A DNA stretch of 64,000 nucleotides from Thalassotalea euphylliae (GCF_003390335.1 NZ_QUOU01000001.1:2604001-2668000), one strand, 5' to 3'. Positions 51,631-60,675 are shown, numbered from the stretch's first letter. The notes: a model not told the origin generated them from the sequence alone. Translations and numbers: made by a program.

Positions 51631-52807
51631 AAAAACTATCCGCAGGAATCGCCACTCGCCCCTCCATTAAAAGACGCGCACTGCGACTCATTATGGCCTT
51701 TTCGACTCGCCACTGCCCGTCTTGGTTAACTGCCCTAGCCCCGACTTTTAACGTGCCAGAAGGGTGACCAAAAATAACCGCCTCGCGCTTACCACCACCT
51801 GCCGCTATATTGACCAAAGTGCCCGGGATTGCGCTGGCACAAGCAATGGCCACAGCCGCAGTCCCCATCATGGCATGGTGCAACTTGCCCATAGACAAGG
51901 CTCTAACATTAATATCTATGTCTGTTGCAGCCACTTCTTTACCGCTGGAAGCAATATAACCACTGGCTGGCGCAACAAACGCAACCTTGGGTGTATGTTG
52001 CCGTGTTTTCGCTTCATCGGGATGGCTTATTAGCCCCATTTGCAATGCACCTGCTGTGCGTATCTGCTCAAAGAAGGCTAATTTTTCCGGTGAGCTATTA
52101 ATGTCATCTTGTAGTTCTGTACCTTGGTAGCCAATGTCCTGTGCATTTATGAATATCGTGGGTATCCCAGCGTTAATCAGGGTAGCAGGCAAGGTTCCTT
52201 GGTTGGGTATTTCTAGGTGATCAACGAGATTTCCTGTGGGGAACATCACTTCGTTAGGGTCGACCGGTTCAATAAACTCAACTGGTACCTCAGCTGCGGG
52301 GAATGTCACCCCATCAAGTTCAAAGTCGCCGGTTTCTTGTACTTCACCGTTTGCAATCGGCACTTGAGCGACAATAGTTTTCCCAATATTTTGCTGCCAG
52401 ATTCGCACCGTGCAGACGCCATTTTCGGGAATTTTCGCAGTATCAACTAGGCCTGACATAATAGCAAACGAGCCAACTGCTGCGGTTAAATTACCGCAGT
52501 TACCAGACCAATCGACAAAGGGCCTGTCTATCGCCACTTGCCCAAACAAGTAATCAACATCGTGATCAGCTTGACTGGATTTTGCCACAATAACCGTTTT
52601 CGAAGTACTGGATGTGGCGCCTCCCATGCCATCGGTTTGCTTACCGTAAGGATCTGGCGAGCCAATAACTCTAAGCAGCATGTTATCGCGTGCCTCTCCC
52701 GCAACCTGACAAGCTCGAGGTAAATCCATCAAGCTAAAAAACACGCCTTTAGAAGTGCCACCACGCATATAGGTAGCAGGAATTTTTATTTGTGGTGCTC
52801 TACTCAT
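51629..52807 (-). CDS. prpF: 2-methylaconitate isomerase PrpF
   Basis: PrpF isomerises trans- to cis-2-methylaconitate between the AcnD and aconitase steps of the 2-methylcitrate cycle. It is 392 residues from the ATG with GAGG at 9-base spacing; a TTG three codons upstream overlaps the acnD stop and is less likely. PATYMRGGTSKGVFF at the N-terminus, DGMGGATSSTSKTVIV, DWSGNCGNLTAAVGSFAI with a conserved Cys, and HHAMMGTAAVAIACASAIPGTL mark the family. It is the last gene of the operon, ending in its terminator. Confidence 0.96.
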   Translation of the reverse strand: MSRAPQIKIPATYMRGGTSKGVFFSLMDLPRACQVAGEARDNMLLRVIGSPDPYGKQTDGMGGATSSTSKTVIVAKSSQADHDVDYLFGQVAIDRPFVDWSGNCGNLTAAVGSFAIMSGLVDTAKIPENGVCTVRIWQQNIGKTIVAQVPIANGEVQETGDFELDGVTFPAAEVPVEFIEPVDPNEVMFPTGNLVDHLEIPNQGTLPATLINAGIPTIFINAQDIGYQGTELQDDINSSPEKLAFFEQIRTAGALQMGLISHPDEAKTRQHTPKVAFVAPASGYIASSGKEVAATDIDINVRALSMGKLHHAMMGTAAVAIACASAIPGTLVNIAAGGGKREAVIFGHPSGTLKVGARAVNQDGQWRVEKAIMSRSARLLMEGRVAIPADSF

Positions 52808-52812
52808 CAATT

Positions 52813-55521
52813 TCAACCTCGTTCGCTTTCAAGGCCAGTCGTCGCTAGGAAGTCTTGGGCAAACTTTTGCAATACACCACCTGCGGCGTGCACGACCACT
52901 TCTTCCGCCGTATCCAACCGACATTTGACTGGAATTTTAACTTGCTCGCCAGCACTCTCGCCTTGTTGACGCGTCATCACTACTGTCATCGCGCCGCCCG
53001 GCGATGTTGTGCCTTTGACGCCAAAGGTTTCGCTGCCGTCAATTTGGTAGGTTTTACGCGTGTCGCCATTTATAAATTCAAGCGGCAACACCCCCATGCC
53101 AATTAAGTTCGTGCGATGAATACGCTCAAAGCCTTCGGCGACAATCACTTCAACACCTGCCAAGCGAACCCCTTTGGCCGCCCAGTCACGCGATGAACCT
53201 TGCCCGTAATCAGCACCAGCAATAATGCACAGTGGTTGCTTACGTGTCATATAAGTTTCTATCGCTTCCCACATTCGCATTTGCACCCCTTCTGGCTCAA
53301 CACGTGCTAGCGAGCCTTGCACTAGCTCGCCGCTGTTATCGCGGCACATTTCGTTGAACAATTTAGGGTTAGCAAATGTTGCACGCTGCGCCGTGAGGTG
53401 GTCGCCGCGATGAGTAGCATAGGAGTTAAAGTCTTCTTCTGGTAACCCCATCTTCGCCAAGTATTCACCTGCGGCTGAGCTTGCCAATATCGCATTAGAC
53501 GGTGAAAGGTGATCGGTCGTGATGTTATCCCCCAATACCGCCAATGGTCGCATACCTGTCATGGTACGCTTGCCAGCTAAGGCGCCATCGCCTTCTGTCG
53601 CCCAGTATGGCGGCCGGCGAATATAAGTGGACATTTCGCGCCACGCATACAGTGGATCAGTCGATGAATTGGGGGCGTCGCCAAAATCAACTTGTAAATC
53701 TATGTCTGGGCTAAAGGCTTTATCTCGATTAATCTCTTTACCTCTAGCAAACATGGGCTCGTAAATCTTTTTAAATTGCTCAGGTTTTACTGCGGCATCG
53801 ACAATGGCATCAATTTCTTCATCACTTGGCCAAATGTCTTTAAGCGTTATCGGCTGACCATTGTTATCAACACCAAGTGCATCTTGTTCGATGTCAAAGC
53901 GAACAGTACCTGCAATCGCATAGGCCACGACAAGTGGTGGAGACGCCAAAAAGGCTTGTTTTGCATAAGGGTGAATGCGGCCATCAAAATTACGATTGCC
54001 CGATAGTACTGCCGTTGCGTACAAATCACGGTCAATGACTTCTTGTTGAATGTTGGGATCAAGCGCCCCTGACATACCATTACACGTGGTACAAGCGTAG
54101 GCGACAATACCAAAGCCTAATTGTTCAAGCTCTGATAATAACCCTGCTTCTTCAAGATAAAGCTTGGCGACTTTTGAACCCGGTGCAAATGATGTTTTCA
54201 CCCAAGGTTTACGCACTAAGCCCAATGCATTGGCGCGCTTAGCCACTAACCCCGCTGCGACCACATTACGTGGGTTTGAGGTATTGGTACACGAAGTAAT
54301 CGCGGCAATAATACAAGCGCCATCTGGCATATGACCTTGCCAATTATCCAGCTCTGGTGATTGCCACTGCCCTGCGATACCCTGCTCTTGCAAAGCTGAC
54401 GTTGGCAAACGGCGATGCGGATTGGAAGGGCCAGCCATATTGCGCGTTACGCTGGATAAATCAAATGTTAAAACGCGCTCGTATTCGGCATTTGCCAGAT
54501 CATCCGCCCACAACCCTGTGGTTTTAGCGTACGTTTCAACTAAAGCCACTTGCTCTGGCTCTCGGCCGGTAATGGTCAAGTAGTCTAGCGTTTGTTGATC
54601 GATATAGAACATGCCTGCCGATGCGCCATATTCCGGGGTCATATTAGAAATTGTTGCCCGATCGCCAATGGTTAAACTGGCAGCCCCTTCACCGAAAAAT
54701 TCAAGGTAGCTGGAAACCACTTTCTCATTTCGCAAAAATTCAGTGATCGCCAAGACAATATCGGTTGCCGTGATCCCACTCTGGCGCTTACCCACTAGCT
54801 TAACACCAACAATATCCGGTAAACGCATCATCGAAGGTCGACCAAGCATCACAGTTTCTGCTTCAAGGCCACCAACGCCAATGGCAATAACCCCCAAAGC
54901 ATCAACATGAGGAGTATGCGAATCTGTCCCTACACAAGTATCAGGGAATGCAACACCGTCTCGCGCTTGCACAACTGGCGACATCTTTTCTAGGTTGATT
55001 TGATGCATGATGCCATTACCCGCGGGGATCACATCAACATTCTCAAATGCCGTTTTTGTCCACTCAATAAAGTGGAACCTGTCTTCGTTTCGTCTGTCTT
55101 CAATGGCGCGGTTTTTTTCAAATGCCTCTGGTTCAAAGCCTCCGTGTTCAACCGCTAACGAGTGGTCAACGATCAGTTGGGTTGGCACGACAGGGTTGAC
55201 CTTCGCAGGATCACCACCTTGCTCTGCAATTGCGTCACGCAGGCCAGCAAGGTCTACTAACGCTGTTTGCCCTAAAATATCGTGACAAACCACGCGCGCG
55301 GGATACCAAGGAAAGTCTAAATCACGCTTGTTACCAATGATTTGCTGCAACGCAGCCGTCAGGTTTTCGGGCTCACAACGGCGCACCAATTGCTCTGCCA
55401 ATACGCGCGATGTATAAGGTAATTTTTGATAACTACCCGGTTCAATATCTTCAATTGCTTGGCGGGTATCGAAATAATCTAGCTGAGTACCAGCCAGTAG
55501 CTTACGGTAATTTGTATTCAT
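52813..55521 (-). CDS. acnD: 2-methylcitrate dehydratase AcnD (Fe/S-dependent)
   Basis: AcnD dehydrates 2-methylcitrate, replacing PrpD in genomes that carry PrpF. The 902 residues match the aconitase A-like fold. The 4Fe-4S cysteines are in AITSCTNTSNP and ACTTCNGMSGAL. The C-terminal swivel domain has GADYGQGSSRDWAAKG and ERIHRTNLIGMGVLPLEF. It is listed as acnD rather than acnA because of its position in the prp operon next to prpF. It follows prpC after 198 bases that include a long hairpin. Confidence 0.95.
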   Translation of the reverse strand: MNTNYRKLLAGTQLDYFDTRQAIEDIEPGSYQKLPYTSRVLAEQLVRRCEPENLTAALQQIIGNKRDLDFPWYPARVVCHDILGQTALVDLAGLRDAIAEQGGDPAKVNPVVPTQLIVDHSLAVEHGGFEPEAFEKNRAIEDRRNEDRFHFIEWTKTAFENVDVIPAGNGIMHQINLEKMSPVVQARDGVAFPDTCVGTDSHTPHVDALGVIAIGVGGLEAETVMLGRPSMMRLPDIVGVKLVGKRQSGITATDIVLAITEFLRNEKVVSSYLEFFGEGAASLTIGDRATISNMTPEYGASAGMFYIDQQTLDYLTITGREPEQVALVETYAKTTGLWADDLANAEYERVLTFDLSSVTRNMAGPSNPHRRLPTSALQEQGIAGQWQSPELDNWQGHMPDGACIIAAITSCTNTSNPRNVVAAGLVAKRANALGLVRKPWVKTSFAPGSKVAKLYLEEAGLLSELEQLGFGIVAYACTTCNGMSGALDPNIQQEVIDRDLYATAVLSGNRNFDGRIHPYAKQAFLASPPLVVAYAIAGTVRFDIEQDALGVDNNGQPITLKDIWPSDEEIDAIVDAAVKPEQFKKIYEPMFARGKEINRDKAFSPDIDLQVDFGDAPNSSTDPLYAWREMSTYIRRPPYWATEGDGALAGKRTMTGMRPLAVLGDNITTDHLSPSNAILASSAAGEYLAKMGLPEEDFNSYATHRGDHLTAQRATFANPKLFNEMCRDNSGELVQGSLARVEPEGVQMRMWEAIETYMTRKQPLCIIAGADYGQGSSRDWAAKGVRLAGVEVIVAEGFERIHRTNLIGMGVLPLEFINGDTRKTYQIDGSETFGVKGTTSPGGAMTVVMTRQQGESAGEQVKIPVKCRLDTAEEVVVHAAGGVLQKFAQDFLATTGLESERG

Positions 55522-55642
55522 GATCTGATAACTTGTGCTCTAATAGCTGGAAAGTGATTAGAAAATATAAAGGCTAATTAACGGTAAATCCTGAGATTAC
55601 AGCCTCAATCTGTGATCTAGCCGTTGCGGTGAAGTTTACTTG

Positions 55643-55678
55643 GGGAATACTCGTATCGCTGACTATATGAGTATTCCC
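55643..55678 (-). promoter_or_regulatory. Intercistronic hairpin between prpC and acnD
   Basis: A perfect 10-bp inverted repeat GGGAATACTC / GAGTATTCCC with a 16-base loop lies in the widest gap of the prp operon, 40 bases after prpC. It lacks a T run, so it more likely protects or divides the message, as in RNA processing, than ends it. Confidence 0.5.
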
Positions 55679-55719
55679 AGCTGTTTTGCTGGTAAGCAAC
55701 CAATGTAAACTAGCCGCTG

Positions 55720-56847
55720 CTACCTGTTTTCAATCGCAACATAGTCACGCGCGTCTGAGCCTGTATAGTCAGCCGAGGGCCTAATGATGCGATTGTTCGC
55801 GCGTTGCTCCATGGCATGTGCTGTCCAGCCAGCAACGCGAGAACACACAAAAATTGGCGTAAATAGCTTAGTGGGAATCCCCATAAAGTTGTATGCCGAG
55901 GCATGGAAGAAATCGGCATTACAAAAGAGTTTTTTCTCACGCCACATCACTGCTTCACAACGCTCAGAGACATCGTATAAACGCGTATCACCAACCTGCT
56001 CTGCTAGCTTTTTCGACCACTCTTTGATGATGGCGTTGCGCGGATCAGACTCGCGATATACCGCATGGCCAAAGCCCATGATTTTTTCTTTGCGCTCAAG
56101 CATCCCCATAATATTGGCTTCGGCTTCGTCAGCGCTTTGCCAATTTTCAATCATCTCCATTGCCGCTTCGTTGGCACCACCATGTAATGGGCCACGCAAC
56201 GAACCAATAGCGCCAGTAACAACCGAGTGAATGTCAGATAAGGTTGACGCACAAACACGACCGGTAAAAGTAGACGCGTTAAATTCATGCTCTGCATATA
56301 GCACCAGTGACGCATGCATAACATCAACATGCAAAGGCTCAGGCTTTTTGTTGTGAAGTGTCCAAAGGAACTGTTCAGCAATAGAATCGGCATCGGTTTC
56401 TACATCAACGCGAATCCCCTTGTGGCTGTAGTTATACCAGTAATTAATTAACCCCGGAAAAACCGCTAGCATGCGATCCATATGATCAAGCTGGTCGGAA
56501 AAGTCACTTGCTTCAGTTTCCAAATTTCCAAGCATCGAGCAACCAGTGCGCATCACGTCCATTGGATGGGCATTTTTAGGAATATTCTCAAGCACAGTTT
56601 TTAAGGCATCAGGCAGTGCGCGCATGCCTTTTAAACGCGATTTATAAGCGGTTAACTCTGCTTGGTTAGGAAGCTTGCCGTAAAGCAACAAATAGGCGAC
56701 TTCTTCAAACTGTGCATGAGCGGCAAGATCTTTAATGTCGTAGCCACGGTAAGTTAATCCAGAGCCAGTCTTACCGACGGTACACAAGGCGGTTTCGCCT
56801 GCGCTTTGCCCACGTAATCCTGCGCCACCGAGTTTCTTATCAACCAT
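55720..56847 (-). CDS. prpC: 2-methylcitrate synthase
   Basis: PrpC joins propionyl-CoA and oxaloacetate to 2-methylcitrate. The protein is 375 residues from the ATG with GGAGG at 8-base spacing; an upstream in-frame ATG five codons earlier overlaps that ribosome site. The citrate-synthase fold shows GLTYRGYDIKDLAAHAQFEEVAYLLL, LHGGANEAAMEMI, GFGHAVYRESDPRNAIIKEWSK with an active His, and the C-terminal FTPIFVCSRVAGWTAHAMEQR. It follows prpB after about 140 bases. Confidence 0.96.
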   Translation of the reverse strand: MVDKKLGGAGLRGQSAGETALCTVGKTGSGLTYRGYDIKDLAAHAQFEEVAYLLLYGKLPNQAELTAYKSRLKGMRALPDALKTVLENIPKNAHPMDVMRTGCSMLGNLETEASDFSDQLDHMDRMLAVFPGLINYWYNYSHKGIRVDVETDADSIAEQFLWTLHNKKPEPLHVDVMHASLVLYAEHEFNASTFTGRVCASTLSDIHSVVTGAIGSLRGPLHGGANEAAMEMIENWQSADEAEANIMGMLERKEKIMGFGHAVYRESDPRNAIIKEWSKKLAEQVGDTRLYDVSERCEAVMWREKKLFCNADFFHASAYNFMGIPTKLFTPIFVCSRVAGWTAHAMEQRANNRIIRPSADYTGSDARDYVAIENR

Positions 56848-56983
56848 TTCACTTTCCTCCATAAATTCACTTGTTGTTTGCTACTCAGCGCCATTGTCTT
56901 ATTGCATGATTCGCTTGCAGCTTATAATTTGTATTGACTAACTTTTGCCATTTGTTTGAGCAACGTGTTTTACTCGCTGAGCG

Positions 56984-57874
56984 TTATTTATTTTTCCCTT
57001 CAGCGAACAAAGAATCTAATTTTTGCTCATACTCGTGATAGCCTAAGTAATCGTATAATTCCATTCGGGTTTGCATATTGTCGATTTGCGCCGTTTGGTC
57101 GCCGTCAGCCAATATCGTTTTATACACCGACTCAGCGGCTTTATTCATCGCTCTAAACGCCGATAGCGGGTATAGCACCATGGCACAACCCCATTCGCCT
57201 AATTGCGCTTTATTCCACAGATCGGTTTTACCAAATTCGGTAATATTCGCTAAAATTGGCACATCGAGCGCCTCAGCAAAGGCGCGGTAATGTTCTTGGG
57301 TTTGCACGGCTTCTGCAAAAATACCATCAGCCCCCGCGGCAACATAAGCTTTAGCACGTTCCAGTGCCTTTTCTAGCCCTTCTTGTGCAAAAGCATCGGT
57401 GCGCGCCATGATAAAAAAATCATCGTCAGTACGCGCATCCACTGCCGCTTTAATGCGGTCGACCATTTCTTCGGTAGAAACAATTTCTTTATTTGGTCGA
57501 TGACCACAGCGCTTTTGTGCAACCTGATCTTCAATATGCACCGCCGCCGCGCCAGCTTTTTCCATGTCGCGAATAGTTTTTGCAATGTTAAATGCGCCGC
57601 CCCACCCCGTATCAATATCAACCATTAACGGTAAGTTTGATGCCGAGGTAATACGCTGCACGTCAGCGATAACATCATTGAGCGAAGTCATGCCCAAATC
57701 CGGTAACCCATAGGAAGCATTAGCCACGCCACCGCCTGATAGATAAATGGCTTGGTGGCCCAATTGCTCTGCCATCATAGCGCAGTAGGCGTTGATAGTG
57801 CCGACAATCTGTAGCGGTTTATTGTTGGCAAGTGCAAGCCGAAATTTAGCTCCTGCTGACATAGGTTTTGACAT
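56984..57874 (-). CDS. prpB: 2-methylisocitrate lyase
   Basis: PrpB splits 2-methylisocitrate to succinate and pyruvate, the last step of the propionate cycle. The 296 residues equal the E. coli length. Visible are QIVGTINAYCAMMAEQLGHQAIYLSGGGVANASYGLPDLG at the N-terminus, the active-site loop KRCGH at 121-125 and IMARTDA. It starts 14 bases after the gntR stop, so it is the second gene of the operon. Confidence 0.97.
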   Translation of the reverse strand: MSKPMSAGAKFRLALANNKPLQIVGTINAYCAMMAEQLGHQAIYLSGGGVANASYGLPDLGMTSLNDVIADVQRITSASNLPLMVDIDTGWGGAFNIAKTIRDMEKAGAAAVHIEDQVAQKRCGHRPNKEIVSTEEMVDRIKAAVDARTDDDFFIMARTDAFAQEGLEKALERAKAYVAAGADGIFAEAVQTQEHYRAFAEALDVPILANITEFGKTDLWNKAQLGEWGCAMVLYPLSAFRAMNKAAESVYKTILADGDQTAQIDNMQTRMELYDYLGYHEYEQKLDSLFAEGKNK

Positions 57875-57888
57875 AAAACTGCCCCTTA

Positions 57889-58605
57889 TTATCCTGTTGT
57901 AGTGTCTGTAATTAGCGAGTGCTCAACTGATGCCAGCTGCGCAATTTTGTTTTCAATATTTTTTCGCGATGCAGCAATATGTCGACGCATTAACATTTCC
58001 GCCAGCTCGCCATCGCGATCGGCTATCGCTTCAATAATGCGTGAATGCTCATCAAATGCTTTACTTGCCCTTGGACTATTCATGCCGAACTGGCAGCGAT
58101 ACATGCGCAACAAATAGTAAAGCTGCCCACATAACAAATTGATGAGCTGTTGATTGTGGCTACCTAGGATGACTTTATAGTGAAAGTCGAGATCACCTTC
58201 TTCTTGGTAATAGGCAACGCCATCTTGCAATGCCTTTGCTTTAGCATGCTCAGCCAACATGGCTTTCATTGCCGAGATTTCTTGCTCTGACATGTTCGCA
58301 GCGGCTTGACGGCATGCCATCCCCTCAAGAGCTTCACGAGTGATATATAAATCAAGCAACCCTTCGATAGTACAGTCAACAACTTTGGAGCCAACGTTAG
58401 CTCTGCGCTCGATAAGGTGACACTTTTCAAGACGGTTTAATGCTTCGCGCAACGTCGCGCGGGAAATTTGATATTGCTTGGCTAACTCAGGCTCACTAAT
58501 TTTAGTTCCTGCGCCAATCTCGCCACTGACAATGGCTTGTTGTAGTTGTACAAACACTTTATCAGCCGTCGTAATAGGAATAAATTCGGTAGGATTGTTT
58601 GACAT
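57889..58605 (-). CDS. prpR: GntR-family regulator of the prp operon
   Basis: This 238-residue regulator has an N-terminal winged helix (about residues 12-75: ISEPELAKQYQISRATLREALNRLEKCHLIERRANVGSKVV) and a C-terminal FCD ligand domain (about 90-215), so it belongs to the FadR subgroup of the GntR family. It is the first gene of the prp operon and is followed by prpB after 14 bases. A 12-bp palindrome ends 3 bases before its start codon, and a second lies 72 bases away beyond a promoter, so it probably controls itself and the operon. E. coli instead uses a sigma54-type PrpR; the name here is by context. No normal ribosome site precedes the ATG, because the palindrome occupies that place. Confidence 0.92.
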   Translation of the reverse strand: MSNNPTEFIPITTADKVFVQLQQAIVSGEIGAGTKISEPELAKQYQISRATLREALNRLEKCHLIERRANVGSKVVDCTIEGLLDLYITREALEGMACRQAAANMSEQEISAMKAMLAEHAKAKALQDGVAYYQEEGDLDFHYKVILGSHNQQLINLLCGQLYYLLRMYRCQFGMNSPRASKAFDEHSRIIEAIADRDGELAEMLMRRHIAASRKNIENKIAQLASVEHSLITDTTTG

Positions 58606-58608
58606 TAA

Positions 58609-58620
58609 ATTGTCGACAAT
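58609..58620. promoter_or_regulatory. Operator palindrome 1 of the prp operon
   Basis: ATTGTCGACAAT, a perfect 12-bp palindrome (AATTGTCGACAATT over 14 bp), ends 3 bases before the gntR start codon and covers its ribosome-binding region. An identical palindrome lies at 58681-58692. The most likely ligand is the GntR regulator beside it. Confidence 0.8.
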
Positions 58621-58637
58621 TAATTAACCATGGCTCC

Positions 58638-58665
58638 AGTATAGCGCCAGAAAATCAAAGTTCAA
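58638..58665 (-). promoter_or_regulatory. Sigma70-like promoter of the prp operon
   Basis: Read on the minus strand, TTGAAC (58660-58665), a 16-base spacer and TATACT (58638-58643). The transcript would start near 58630, about 25 bases before the gntR start codon. It is bracketed by the two identical 12-bp palindromes. Confidence 0.75.
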
Positions 58666-58680
58666 CTAAGCAGAAGAAAT

Positions 58681-58692
58681 ATTGTCGACAAT
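58681..58692. promoter_or_regulatory. Operator palindrome 2 of the prp operon
   Basis: A second ATTGTCGACAAT, identical to the first and 72 bases from it (centre to centre). It lies 16 bases upstream of the -35 sequence. Sites on both sides of a promoter suggest repression by looping or cooperative binding. Confidence 0.8.
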
Positions 58693-58812
58693 TTCAATGT
58701 TTGATTGATAAGTTTCGCTCGCAGCTTAATCGTTAAGGCCGTTATTGAGGCTAGTCAGCAGCAAACTCTTCGTCCCCAATAACGTAAACCCTATTTTAGG
58801 CTAAAGAATACC

Positions 58813-60042
58813 TTAGCCAAAAAACCAGTAACAAACGCAGATGGCAGCAAACATACCAGCAAAGTCAGCAATTAGCCCACAGGTTACCGCATGGCGGGTG
58901 TAGCGTATGCCAACCGAGCCAAAGTAAACGGCCAGCACATAGAAAGTCGTTTCTGTAGAGCCTTGCATAATTGAAGCAAGACGCCCGGCAAATGAGTCGG
59001 CTCCATAAGTGTTCATGGTTTCAATCATCATGGCGCGAGAGCCAGAGCCACTGAGTGGTTTCATTAACGCGGTTGGCATGGCGTCAACAAAGGCGGTGTC
59101 AAATCCTGCAGAAGCGACGAGATAACGAAAAGTGTCGACAATTAAGGTCAGCGCGCCACTTGCGCGTAAAACGCCGATGGCAACCAACATGGCAAGCAAA
59201 TAAGGAATTAACTTAATACTAGTTTCAAAACCTTCTTTCGCACCACTAATAAAGGCGTCATAAACGTTCACTTTGCGCCACATCGCCGCCGAGATAAACG
59301 CGATCATGGTAAAGAAGATAAGAGAATTGCCTAAAATAGATGATTGCTGCGCTAGCGCTTCACTACTTAACTGGGCGAAATAGATAATTAACGCCATCAA
59401 CAATGCTGCGCCGGCACTAAAGTAAAGCAAAATGATTTTTTGCATCAACTGAATTTTCTGTTTGTAAGCAACGGCTAGTAAGCCAGCAAAGCTGGAAGCA
59501 AATGTCGCGAGCAAAATAGGAATAAAGACATCCGTTGGGCTGGCCGCTCCTTGCTGGGCGCGATAAACAAACACAGCGATAGGAAACAAGGTTACCGAAC
59601 TGGTGTTGAGCACCAAAAACAAGATTTGTGCATCGGTTGCTGTGTCTTTTTTGGGGTTTAGCGTTTGCAAATCCTGCATTGCTTTCAAACCTAGAGGCGT
59701 TGCCGCGTTGTCTAACCCTAAAAAATTAGCCGACAAGTTCATGGTCATCGATCCCATTGCCGGATGGCCTTTGGGGACTTGCGGCATTAATTTTTGAAAC
59801 AAGGGCGATATGATTAATGCAATGCGGTTAATGACGCCCGCTTGCTCTGCAACTTTCATCATGCCAAGCCAAAAACTGAGAATACCGATCAACCCTATGG
59901 CTATCTCGACGGTAACTTTCGACATGTCGAAAATACTGTTAATAACAGCCGAGAAAATATCGCCATTGCCAAGGAAAAACCACTGGTATAAAGAAGAAAA
60001 TAAAGCGAGAAAAAAGAAGCTGTTCCAGATTTTATTTAACAC
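58813..60042 (-). CDS. Fused SpmA/SpmB-like nucleoside-gate membrane protein
   Basis: This 409-residue inner-membrane protein has two nucleoside-recognition (Gate) domains, one in each half. The first half (about 1-210) resembles SpmA: NLSANFLGLDNAATPLGLKAMQDLQTLNP and LNTSSVTLFPIAVFVYRA. The second half (about 225-409) resembles SpmB: EGFETSIKLIPYLLAMLVAIGVLRASGAL, PLSGSGSRAMMIETM and MQGSTETTFYVLAVYFGSVGIRYTRHA. In Bacillus the two are separate spore-core dehydration proteins; in gammaproteobacteria a fused form without sporulation is common, function unknown. The gene is upstream of the prp operon but separated by the prp control region. The start has no strong ribosome site. Confidence 0.88.
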   Translation of the reverse strand: MLNKIWNSFFFLALFSSLYQWFFLGNGDIFSAVINSIFDMSKVTVEIAIGLIGILSFWLGMMKVAEQAGVINRIALIISPLFQKLMPQVPKGHPAMGSMTMNLSANFLGLDNAATPLGLKAMQDLQTLNPKKDTATDAQILFLVLNTSSVTLFPIAVFVYRAQQGAASPTDVFIPILLATFASSFAGLLAVAYKQKIQLMQKIILLYFSAGAALLMALIIYFAQLSSEALAQQSSILGNSLIFFTMIAFISAAMWRKVNVYDAFISGAKEGFETSIKLIPYLLAMLVAIGVLRASGALTLIVDTFRYLVASAGFDTAFVDAMPTALMKPLSGSGSRAMMIETMNTYGADSFAGRLASIMQGSTETTFYVLAVYFGSVGIRYTRHAVTCGLIADFAGMFAAICVCYWFFG

Positions 60043-60435
60043 AAGTTATTCTTATTGTAACGTTGTAAACGTGAATATGATGGCATAGGTATTGGCAACA
60101 CTGCTAGCCCAACTAACGAATCAAGTGCTCAAGACTTCCTTTTTGGGCACTTGAGGCGAGCTTATGTGCTGCTAACAACTTCTTTTACTGTTGGTAAAGT
60201 GTGAGCAACCCGTATAAAAGCTAGGGATAAGCTGTGACTTTCAATGTAGGCTGTTATATTTTTTATATTAATTTCAATTAGATAAAAAATATTCTTATTT
60301 TTCTAGCAAAGCGAAAAGTTTGCACTACAATTAACTAATACTGTCCACTTTTTGTACATTATTCTTGTTTGTTATTTACTGATATTTAAATAACGAATAG
60401 CAAATAATTATCAGATCGTTAACAGTGGTATTTGA
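60043..60435. other. Gene-free leader region
   Basis: AT-rich stretch before the small frame at 60436. It must hold the minus-strand promoter of the SpmAB-like gene. No repeat or clear operator is seen. Confidence 0.4.
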
Positions 60436-60567
60436 ATGCTCGCAACATTTTTACAGCAAGTTTTATTGATAAACCAAGCGATTGGTGCACCAAATGATAG
60501 AGGAAACAAGTATTTTGGCAAGAAACTAAGCTTATTGGAAAAATCGCTTATTGGAAAACTAAATTAA
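60436..60567 (+). CDS. Candidate 43-residue small protein or RNA leader
   Basis: A short + strand frame encodes 43 residues beginning MLATFLQQVLLINQAIG and ending SLIGKLN. It contains an internal duplication (GCTTATTGGAAAA occurs twice, giving LLEK and LIGK repeats). The site before the ATG is weak. A two-hairpin region with a strong terminator follows 70 bases later, so a transcript very probably exists here on the plus strand, coding or not. No family recognised. Confidence 0.3.
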   Translation: MLATFLQQVLLINQAIGAPNDRGNKYFGKKLSLLEKSLIGKLN

Positions 60568-60610
60568 GAAGGTTAATTTAATAAAACGCGAAACAAGTTA
60601 ATTAGCGCAC

Positions 60611-60675
60611 GGCTCAACTCCTTTTGAGCCATTCCCCTGGAACCCGAAATCGCTGTTTATTTCGGGTCCTTTTTT
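60611..60675 (+). ncRNA. 3' end of a possible small RNA with terminator
   Basis: Two stem-loops in a row: GGCTCAA / TTGAGCC (60611-60630), then ACCCGAAAT / ATTTCGGGT (about 60642-60667) with outer GG/CC pairing, and a run of six T. The second is a strong rho-independent terminator. Neither neighbouring gene is on this strand, so it ends an independent plus-strand transcript, perhaps a ProQ- or Hfq-bound small RNA or the mRNA of the 43-residue frame. The 5' end is not known. The 160 bases up to the tatD end hold nothing recognisable. Confidence 0.55.

Noticed and set aside
55784..56230. 148-codon plus-strand open frame
   Set aside because: Antisense to prpC, which has full family motifs; the frame has no recognisable domain.
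58740..58784. Inverted repeat CGTTATTG / CAATAACG after the SpmAB-like gene
   Set aside because: The loop is long (29 bases) and no T run follows, so it was not called a terminator.
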